Positions 1 through 6,130 of a stretch of 11,239 nucleotides of DNA are shown piece by piece. How positions within the stretch are numbered: the stretch's first letter is position 1; every line of letters starts with the position of its first letter. Both the position numbers and the translations under genes were made by a program. Where the stretch lies: contig CABQCA010000069.1 in the NCBI GenBank assembly GCA_902462525.1, forward strand, positions 1-11,239. Reading direction: 5' to 3'. The notes below the pieces were generated by a model. The model saw nothing but the letters and a program-made list of their open reading frames with translations. It was not told where the DNA came from and searched no databases. The stretch comes from an uncultured Porphyromonadaceae bacterium (GTDB lineage: Bacteria; Bacteroidota; Bacteroidia; Bacteroidales; Muribaculaceae).

Positions 1-10
1 CTTCTGCTTT

Positions 11-517
11 TCAAGAAGTTGGACTCACTGATCTATCGTTTAGCGGACAGTAATAATCTGAAATCATAATCAGCAACCGGAGTATTTCCGGTATCCTCTG
101 AACTTCATCCTTTATTGCTGCTTCCACAAGCATTTTTCCAATTTTCTTAGCGTCCGGCCGATTGTAGACAATCGCCGACCTTACGGAAAGGACCGACGTG
201 ACAACAGACATCATTTCAGAAACAGCTGTTTTTAATGCTTTTAATGTTTCTGACGTAAAATACATAGAGACCGCTCTCAGCGAAATATCTTCCGGAAATT
301 CCCAACCATGCGACACACCCGGAGGAATAAGTATCAGTTCATGACCCTCACAACGTTCTTTGATATTATTTATAGTTCTGAAACCTCCCGGAGTAGATAC
401 ATACGTCAGTTCCCATGACTGCTGAGAATGTTCTCCTATAATATACGAACCGATAAAATCAATTTTGTCGATGCTAAAAGAAGGCATAACCACATTTTTA
501 TATCCTGATATTTCCAT
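11..517 (-). CDS. AraC-family regulator, cupin sensor domain only (truncated before HTH)
   Basis: A 168-residue protein resembling the N-terminal ligand-sensing cupin half of Bacteroidetes AraC-type regulators. Residues about 35-75 contain the beta-rich core (WELTYV, then GHELILIPPGVSHGW), the usual 'high-level, proline, histidine' turn of AraC cupins. It is followed by the helical stretch that normally leads to the DNA-binding domain. Whole family members are roughly 270-300 residues, with two helix-turn-helix motifs in the last 100. Here a TGA stops the frame at residue 168, ten bases from the window edge, so no HTH is encoded. Either a frameshift or nonsense change has split the gene, the sequence near this edge is faulty, or this is a stand-alone sensor. 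The start is an ATG at 515-517. It is visibly more AT-rich than the downstream genes. It is divergent from the acyltransferase, which it may once have controlled (inference). Confidence 0.6.
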   Translation of the reverse strand: MEISGYKNVVMPSFSIDKIDFIGSYIIGEHSQQSWELTYVSTPGGFRTINNIKERCEGHELILIPPGVSHGWEFPEDISLRAVSMYFTSETLKALKTAVSEMMSVVTSVLSVRSAIVYNRPDAKKIGKMLVEAAIKDEVQRIPEILRLLIMISDYYCPLNDRSVSPTS

Positions 518-521
518 TCTG

Positions 522-585
522 CAAATTTAGTGCTATTATTTATTAGAATTGTGAAAATCGAGTCCAAAAATCAGCACTAAATTTG
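522..585. repeat. Perfect 13-bp inverted repeat, candidate operator between divergent genes
   Basis: The arm CAAATTTAGTGCT (522-534) is matched by its exact reverse complement AGCACTAAATTTG (573-585), with 38 bp between. Each outer end contains TAAATTTG, which fits the Bacteroidales -7 consensus TAnnTTTG: 578-585 points toward the acyltransferase and 522-529 toward the AraC-like gene. I see no good -33 TTTG at the usual spacing for either, so the boxes could belong to activator-dependent promoters, or the arms may be regulator half-sites. The left arm ends only five bases before the AraC-like start codon. Confidence 0.55.
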
Positions 586-617
586 TGGGTGTATAAACAT
601 CTTATATAACTTAAGAA

Positions 618-1784
618 ATGAGCCAGTCACCGGCATTTACAGCCGCCGCCAAACCGCGCTTCGAAATCCTCGACGGGTTGCGCGGAGTCGCCGCCATAAT
701 AGTGGTGGCATTTCATCTTTTCGAGACTTATTCAGCAGGGCCTACGGCACAGATTCTGAACCACGGCTATCTCGCTGTCGATTTCTTTTTCATGCTCTCC
801 GGATTCGTAATCGGATATGCCTACGACGACCGCTGGAAGCATGGAATGACACAGTGGAATTTCTACAAACGCCGTCTTATACGTCTGCAGCCTATGGTGA
901 TTGCTGGTACTCTCATCGGCGGCTTCTGGTTCTACTTCGGTGATGCTCCATGCTTCGGAGAGGTGATACAGACTCCCTGGTGGAAACTGCTGCTGTGTCT
1001 CGTGCTGGGCTGCATCATGTTTCCCACTCCTCCGTCGATGGATATTCGCGGCTGGCAGGAAATCAATTCGCTCAACGGCGCTCAGTGGTCACTCATGTGG
1101 GAATATATCGGGAACATCCTTTATGCCTCCGTCGTCCGTCGTTTCAGCATGGCTGTACTGACAGTTTTTGTGGGACTCTCGGCCGTCCTCATCGTTCTGC
1201 TCGGCCTGAACATCGATCTGTTCGGTCTTCTTGCGGGCCGCGACGCCGCAGCCTATACTGTGATAGGCGGTTTCGGTCTTTCGCCCGACCAGATATATAT
1301 CGGTGTTACACGCCTGCTGTTCCCATTCTTCGGAGGTCTTCTGCTCTACAGAACAGGCAAACGGATCAGTATGGGCAAGCGCGGATTCCTGTGGACATCT
1401 CTCATTCTTGCCGCAGTGCTTGTGATGCCACATCTCGGCGGCGATCAGCCCAATGCGCTCAACGGCCTCTACAACATAGCAGCCATTATGCTGCTATTCC
1501 CGTTGGTAGTCAGCGCCGGAGCAGGCAGTCCTCTTCTCGGAAAGAAAACGATTGCCGCCTGCAAATTCCTCGGTGCAATATCCTATCCTCTCTATATCAC
1601 CCACTATCCTATGATATACGTGCAGATGAATTGGGCTGCGCGCCACCCCGACGCTCCTGCCGCCACACACATATGGGTTGCCGTGAGCATTTTCATTGCT
1701 TCCATAGCCGTAGCATATGCCGCCCTTAAACTCTACGACGAGCCTGTCCGCGAGTGGCTGTCAGCCAAGTTTCTGAAGCGCTGA
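618..1784 (+). CDS. Membrane acyltransferase 3 family protein (OafA/YrhL-like)
   Basis: A 388-residue integral membrane protein of the acyltransferase-3 family, which transfers acetyl or other acyl groups to surface sugars or related acceptors. The family R-X10-H signature is present as Arg22 to His33 (DGLRG...AFHLF). It is followed by the conserved GYLAVDFFFMLSGFVIGY segment (about 50-68) and the basic loop YKRRLIRLQP that starts the next helix. Roughly ten hydrophobic segments follow, and near the C-terminus is the typical SYPLYITHYP stretch. Length fits a complete stand-alone member without an SGNH domain. ATG at 618 is the first Met and lies just before the signature. No strong ribosome site is seen, as is usual in this group. 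The acceptor cannot be told from sequence. The gene is convergent with the sulfatase, with only three bases between stop codons, so transcripts may overlap. Confidence 0.9.
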   Translation: MSQSPAFTAAAKPRFEILDGLRGVAAIIVVAFHLFETYSAGPTAQILNHGYLAVDFFFMLSGFVIGYAYDDRWKHGMTQWNFYKRRLIRLQPMVIAGTLIGGFWFYFGDAPCFGEVIQTPWWKLLLCLVLGCIMFPTPPSMDIRGWQEINSLNGAQWSLMWEYIGNILYASVVRRFSMAVLTVFVGLSAVLIVLLGLNIDLFGLLAGRDAAAYTVIGGFGLSPDQIYIGVTRLLFPFFGGLLLYRTGKRISMGKRGFLWTSLILAAVLVMPHLGGDQPNALNGLYNIAAIMLLFPLVVSAGAGSPLLGKKTIAACKFLGAISYPLYITHYPMIYVQMNWAARHPDAPAATHIWVAVSIFIASIAVAYAALKLYDEPVREWLSAKFLKR

Positions 1785-1787
1785 ATA

Positions 1788-3338
1788 CTACTCAAGCGAA
1801 TCGAAATCTGAGGAGTTGATCCAGGGTGTAGCGATTTTTTCACCGGCTTTTGTGCGATTGTAGAACTGATGCTGCGGACACATGTTAGGATACCGGTCGA
1901 AAACGTCTCCATTGCCGGTCATTCGCGGATCTTCTTCTCTCAGCAGCCTTTGTGTCAGCTCCTTCTCAAGTTCCTCAACAACATTTCTCATATCAGGCTC
2001 GGCTGCGAGATTATGCATACAAAAATAGTCGGATTTTATATCATACAGTTCTATCTCGGGTCTTAACCCCATTGACAGTTCCCAAAGGTATGAAGTAGCG
2101 GTATTGTGCCTTGATTCGATTATTTCGGTCTTTGTAGGACTGCCGTCGACATTCATATATCCGGTTTCAGGATTTCCCGCCGGCCAACGCTCGGGCCGAT
2201 AATTGTGAATATACATATACCGGCCTTTTATGATGGCGCGAATCGGATATCCCTGATCATCGGGCCGGCCTACATCGTGCCGTTCTTTGCCCATGAGCAT
2301 ATATGACCGATCGACTGAAGAGTCTACGCTGTCGCGCAGGATGTCGCAAAAACTTCTTCCGGTAACAGGCTGCATACCCAAAGCCTCTCCGTCGATTCCT
2401 GCAGCCTCAAGAATCGATGGAGCAAAATCGATGACACTTACGGCCTCGGACGAATGTCGCCCCGGACGAGGCAATTTGTCGCCCCACATAATGGCCAGCG
2501 GGATATGGTTGGACTGATAATAGTTCTGCCCCTTCACTCTCGGAAAAGGCATGCCGTGGTCGGAGGTGACTATTACAAGAGTATTGTCGAGTTCACCCAC
2601 CGAATCGAGCATGGCGATGATACGGCCGAGATGCTTGTCGAAATGTTCGATTTCAAGTGCATAGTCAAGCATATCGGTGCGCACGGTTTCGTCATCAGGC
2701 CAATAAGGTGGCACAGAATCGATGTCTGCTGTCAGTTTGCCCTGTCTCACCGACGAAGCATATTCGTAAGCCCTGTGTGGCTCTCGGGCACCATACCAGA
2801 AGCAGAAAGGCCGCGTTTTATCGCGGTGAGCAAGGAAATCGGCAAAATTGGCGGCATAGTCCACCGAAGATATTCCCGACGTCGGCGGCTGAAGCTTACG
2901 TTTATTGTATTTCTTTCCTGTCAGCAGTCGCTGCGAACCATCCGGATTTTCAGCGATACCGGGTCCCCATCCCTTGCCGGTGTATCCGGTCACATATCCG
3001 GCATCCTGAAGAACCTCGGAGAACGTTGTGAATTTATCCGGATAACGGCACCAGTGATTTCCGGCTTCTTCAAGTTGCCAGGAGTTACGCCCTGTGAGCA
3101 TGCAGGCTCTGGAGGGCGCCGACTTGGCATTGCATGTAAAAGCATTATCAAAAAGTACTCCGTGCGCGGCAATGCTGTCGAAGGCCGGGGTTTCTACCCA
3201 CTTGTAACCATAAGCACCCATATGACCGGCATCGTCGGCCACACAAAACAATATATTGGGTCTGGAAGGAATTTGACTCAGTGCCGGAAGCATACACACC
3301 GATGCAGACAGCACACATGGGATTGTGCGATAGTCCAT
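1788..3338 (-). CDS. Exported Ser-type sulfatase, S1 family (heparan N-sulfatase-like)
   Basis: A 516-residue type I sulfatase that hydrolyses sulfate esters or sulfamates, probably in the periplasm. The formylglycine motif is S-A-P-S-R at residues 73-77, followed by LTGR (81-84). The residue to be oxidised is Ser, so maturation should need an anaerobic radical-SAM sulfatase-maturating enzyme, which is not in this window. Metal ligands are suggested by Asp35-Asp36 (VADDAG) and Asp260-His261 (TSDHGMPF), and substrate-pocket residues by GKGWGPG and REPH. The N-terminus reads as a signal peptide ending near ALS/Q. The frame stays open upstream to a TTG at 3401 (537 residues) with another ATG at 3353, but ATG at 3338 gives the cleanest signal peptide (MDYR then a hydrophobic core). 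The overall pattern recalls the N-sulfoglucosamine sulfohydrolase group; substrate assignment is tentative. It is divergent from the phosphodiesterase operon and possibly co-regulated with it. Confidence 0.9.
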   Translation of the reverse strand: MDYRTIPCVLSASVCMLPALSQIPSRPNILFCVADDAGHMGAYGYKWVETPAFDSIAAHGVLFDNAFTCNAKSAPSRACMLTGRNSWQLEEAGNHWCRYPDKFTTFSEVLQDAGYVTGYTGKGWGPGIAENPDGSQRLLTGKKYNKRKLQPPTSGISSVDYAANFADFLAHRDKTRPFCFWYGAREPHRAYEYASSVRQGKLTADIDSVPPYWPDDETVRTDMLDYALEIEHFDKHLGRIIAMLDSVGELDNTLVIVTSDHGMPFPRVKGQNYYQSNHIPLAIMWGDKLPRPGRHSSEAVSVIDFAPSILEAAGIDGEALGMQPVTGRSFCDILRDSVDSSVDRSYMLMGKERHDVGRPDDQGYPIRAIIKGRYMYIHNYRPERWPAGNPETGYMNVDGSPTKTEIIESRHNTATSYLWELSMGLRPEIELYDIKSDYFCMHNLAAEPDMRNVVEELEKELTQRLLREEDPRMTGNGDVFDRYPNMCPQHQFYNRTKAGEKIATPWINSSDFDSLE

Positions 3339-3448
3339 AGATATTAATAACATGACAATTAAAAGGATATTGACTCCGGCAAGAGCTATTTCCCGGGACA
3401 AAAGTATATATTATTTCGGTAATAATTTATATTTTCACAAAAAAAATT

Positions 3449-3480
3449 CAAAATTAGGTTAGCATATCTTTCGGCTGAAA
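3449..3480 (-). promoter_or_regulatory. Possible Bacteroidales promoter for the sulfatase
   Basis: On the minus strand TAATTTTG (3449-3456) matches the Bacteroidales -7 consensus TAnnTTTG exactly. TTTC (3477-3480), one base off the -33 TTTG, lies 20 bases upstream of it. This would start transcription near 3442, leaving a leader of about 100 bases before the ATG at 3338. The rest of the divergent gap (3339-3557) is AT-rich. It shows no equally good -7/-33 pair facing the operon on the plus strand, which would fit an alternative (ECF) sigma factor or an activator there (inference). Confidence 0.35.
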
Positions 3481-3557
3481 CATCATTATATCAGAGAGGC
3501 AAAAGAAACGCTTTTCAAAACTCTATACTTTCAAACCTTAAGAACTGAAAATAAACC

Positions 3558-4346
3558 ATGACCCCGGCAAGACTTATTTCTCTCATTTTCATCGCGTATG
3601 CTGCATCCGCTGTTTCAGCGCAGACCAGAACAGTAGCCCACCGAGGGTTCTGGAACACCGAAAATTCCGCACAGAACAGTCTCGCATCTTTTGCAAAGGC
3701 GGACTCGATAGGCGTCTACGGTTCTGAAATAGACGTATGGCTCACTACCGATGATCACCTGATAGTAAATCACGACAAAGAATACAAAGGTCTGTTTATG
3801 GAAACGGCACCTTTCGACGAAATACGCAGTCTTCGTCTTCCCAACGGTGAAAAAATTCCCACTCTCGACGAATATCTTGCCGAAGTGCGCCGTCATCCTT
3901 CGACACATCTCGTTCTCGAAATGAAATCACTCACCGATATCAACCGCGAGGACGTAGCCTGCCACAAGATCGCCGAACTGCTCAAAAAACATGGGGTTCT
4001 TTCCCGCACAGACATTATAGTGTTCTCGCTCAATGCAGCTCTGACATTCCGCAAAATATTTCCGGCCGGAGTAAAAATCTACTACCTCGACGGCGACATC
4101 TCGCCTAAGAAAGTGAAAAAGCTCGGTCTCGACGGCATCGACTACTCCGTCAAGGTGATGAAGAAACACCCCGAATGGGTTGCCGACGCACATAAGCACG
4201 GGCTGGAAGTGAATGTATGGACCGTCAATACTCCTGAAGATATGAACTATTTCATGGATCTCGGCGTAGACTACATCACAACCGACCACCCCGACACTGC
4301 ACTCGAAATAATGAAAAAGCGCCAACAGTCCCAAAAAACAAAATAA
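3558..4346 (+). CDS. Secreted glycerophosphodiester phosphodiesterase (GDPD family)
   Basis: A 262-residue enzyme of the GDPD TIM-barrel family, which hydrolyses glycerophosphodiesters to glycerol 3-phosphate and an alcohol. The signal peptide is clear: residues 1-21 end in ASAVSA before Gln22. Catalytic-site features are in order: His28-Arg29 (VAHRGFW), Glu57 and Asp59 (SEIDVW), His72 (VNHD), Glu121 and Lys123 (LEMKS), and the C-terminal NVWTVN strand with ITTDHPD near the end. Length is that of a complete single-domain enzyme. ATG at 3558 is the natural start because the signal peptide begins there. It is first in an operon with a metallophosphoesterase, FecR, SusC and SusD, which suggests it processes an imported or surface-bound phosphodiester. 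Without structural data the true diester (glycerophospholipid head group, teichoic-acid-like polymer, or another) is open. Confidence 0.93.
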   Translation: MTPARLISLIFIAYAASAVSAQTRTVAHRGFWNTENSAQNSLASFAKADSIGVYGSEIDVWLTTDDHLIVNHDKEYKGLFMETAPFDEIRSLRLPNGEKIPTLDEYLAEVRRHPSTHLVLEMKSLTDINREDVACHKIAELLKKHGVLSRTDIIVFSLNAALTFRKIFPAGVKIYYLDGDISPKKVKKLGLDGIDYSVKVMKKHPEWVADAHKHGLEVNVWTVNTPEDMNYFMDLGVDYITTDHPDTALEIMKKRQQSQKTK

Positions 4347-4399
4347 CGACTGGCTCATGACCGTGATTGGAAAACATAATTAATGAGACTATTCTTGTA

Positions 4400-6130
4400 A
4401 TGGATTGTACGGTTTGCACATTATGCCACGTCGCAGTGCTGTTGTCAGTGCTGGTGAGTGCCGACTCGTGCTCTCGCGAAAACAACACACTTTTGCCCGA
4501 GCCACCGGCGCCTGTTGTACCCGCCGAGCCCGAACAGCCCGGCGGGAACGACACACCGCATTCCGGTGCCACTATTGAAGGTCATGTTCTGTCGACCGAT
4601 GGGCGACCTTTGGCCAATGCAGTAGTTTCCGACGGCATTCAGGTGGTAACCACTGATGCCGACGGTTACTACAGCATTGAATCGACAAAGGCTACAGGGT
4701 GTGTATTCGTGTCTGTTCCGTCGGGATATGAGGCGGAGTGCCGGAAGAATATTCCTCAATTATTCGCCATACTCACACAACCGGCCGAAATTGCAGAAAC
4801 ACACGACTTCAGCCTGAAGCCGGTCGACCAGACATACTACTCCATTATCATACAGGCCGATCAGCATCTTGCCGGACGGACCGACGACATATCGCAATTG
4901 GCAGCGTCGGCAATTCCTGATATGAACGCCACCGCCGACAGTCTGCGGGCAGCCGGGCGACGGGTCTATTCTCTGTCACTGGGCGATGTCAGCTGGGAAC
5001 AATTCTGGACAGCCAATGACTTCGGTCTCACAGATGCCGTAGAAAAACTGAGTATGGTCAATTGTCCCATATTCTACACTATCGGCAATCACGACAATTC
5101 GCCTTATATATCCGACGACTGGCTTTCGTCGGCAATCTTCCGCGAAAATATCGCACCCGACTATTATTCATTCAACATCGGAAGCGTACACTATGTAGTG
5201 CTCGACAATGTTGTGTACCTCAACCCCGGCGCAACCGGCACTACAATGGGCGAACGCACCTATGAGCGGCGTCTTACCGACACACAGCTAAAATGGCTGT
5301 CGCGAGATCTGGCTATGGTATCACCTGAAACGCCTCTGGTGGTGTGCGCACACGTGCCGTTCTATTCCGACCCGACGATATTCGACGGCGCGGCCATCTC
5401 TCACCGGAACATGACCGGCATGGAAGCACTCGAAACCATTCTGGAGCCATATTCCGACGTAACTCTTTTCAGCGGACACTATCACCGCAACTATACTGTC
5501 GGCTCACCTTTCCGCAACGGTATGCGCGAGCACTGCGTGGCTTCGCTCTGCGGCACACTGTGGTGGACGGCACGGCCCGGATATACAAAACGGCATCTGT
5601 GTACCGACGGCACTCCCGGAGGCTACGGACTGCTGGAAGTCGACGGCGACGCCATCTCTTACAGATACAAAGGAATTGGCCACGCCATCGAAAAACAGTT
5701 TACTGTCTATGATCTGAATACTGTCAACATTGATGAGGCTTCAGTCACCCGAACCTCTATGAAAAAATACGTGAGCGAATATGCCGGTCAGTATTACCGG
5801 CCGGCTCCGACCGACGATATTCTGGTGAATATCTACAACTATGGTCCGGGCTGGAGCATAACAGTCGAAGAAAACGGCCATGAGCTACCCGTCGAACGCG
5901 TAAGAACAAAAGACCCTCTCCACATTCTTGCCTATGAATGCCAGAGGCTCAGCCATGGAGCAATACCGACAGCTACGTCTACCTTTACAACGCAGATGTC
6001 TTCACACTTCTTTCGCACGCACGCCTCATCCGCGGCTACTACACTTACCGTAACTATAACCGATCCGGAAGGACGCCGCTACGCAGAAACCGTCAGCCGT
6101 CCCAAAGCATTCACAATCAACATGCAATGA
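4400..6130 (+). CDS. Calcineurin-like metallophosphoesterase, probable lipoprotein
   Basis: A 576-residue protein with three parts: a small beta domain (about 58-140, carboxypeptidase-regulatory-like, as found before this phosphoesterase type in Bacteroidetes), a calcineurin-like metallophosphoesterase domain (about 147-370), and a C-terminal beta domain (about 395-576). All metal-site motifs are visible: Asp155-x-His157 (ADQH), Gly196-Asp197 (GDVSWE), GNHD at 230-233, His319 (AHVPFY) and GHYH at 360-363. It should therefore be an active phosphomonoesterase or phosphodiesterase. A hydrophobic segment ends in SADSC, with Cys24 then SRENN, suggesting a lipoprotein exported to the outer membrane. 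The n-region lacks a positive charge, which is unusual. The frame extends to a TTG at 4367, but ATG at 4400 is the better start. Its last four bases overlap the FecR start. Confidence 0.9.
   Translation: MDCTVCTLCHVAVLLSVLVSADSCSRENNTLLPEPPAPVVPAEPEQPGGNDTPHSGATIEGHVLSTDGRPLANAVVSDGIQVVTTDADGYYSIESTKATGCVFVSVPSGYEAECRKNIPQLFAILTQPAEIAETHDFSLKPVDQTYYSIIIQADQHLAGRTDDISQLAASAIPDMNATADSLRAAGRRVYSLSLGDVSWEQFWTANDFGLTDAVEKLSMVNCPIFYTIGNHDNSPYISDDWLSSAIFRENIAPDYYSFNIGSVHYVVLDNVVYLNPGATGTTMGERTYERRLTDTQLKWLSRDLAMVSPETPLVVCAHVPFYSDPTIFDGAAISHRNMTGMEALETILEPYSDVTLFSGHYHRNYTVGSPFRNGMREHCVASLCGTLWWTARPGYTKRHLCTDGTPGGYGLLEVDGDAISYRYKGIGHAIEKQFTVYDLNTVNIDEASVTRTSMKKYVSEYAGQYYRPAPTDDILVNIYNYGPGWSITVEENGHELPVERVRTKDPLHILAYECQRLSHGAIPTATSTFTTQMSSHFFRTHASSAATTLTVTITDPEGRRYAETVSRPKAFTINMQ

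Noticed and set aside
522..585. Invertible promoter (phase-variable switch) at the 13-bp inverted repeat
   Set aside because: Only 38 bases lie between the arms, they hold no complete promoter, and no invertase gene is nearby.
950..1729. 259-codon open frame within the acyltransferase gene on the same strand
   Set aside because: It is rich in Arg, Ser and His with no domain or signal, and lies wholly inside a well-supported gene in another frame.
2454..3347. 297-codon plus-strand frame opposite the sulfatase
   Set aside because: Antisense shadow of a gene with clear catalytic motifs; its translation shows no recognisable fold or start signals.
3339..3401. Longer sulfatase from a TTG at 3401
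   Set aside because: It adds a second hydrophobic stretch before the signal peptide and uses a rare start; ATG at 3338 gives a normal export signal. ATG at 3353 remains possible.
616..4363. 11-base inverted match between the acyltransferase start (618-628) and the segment after the GDPD stop
   Set aside because: Matches of this length are expected several times by chance in 11 kb.
4347..4399. Terminator between GDPD and the phosphoesterase
   Set aside because: No GC-rich stem with a T-run is visible in this short gap, so read-through is assumed.
5938..6126. In-frame upstream extension of FecR by 63 codons
   Set aside because: It overlaps the phosphoesterase C-terminal domain, is Arg/Tyr/Asn-rich, and FecR proteins normally begin at the ATG at 6127.
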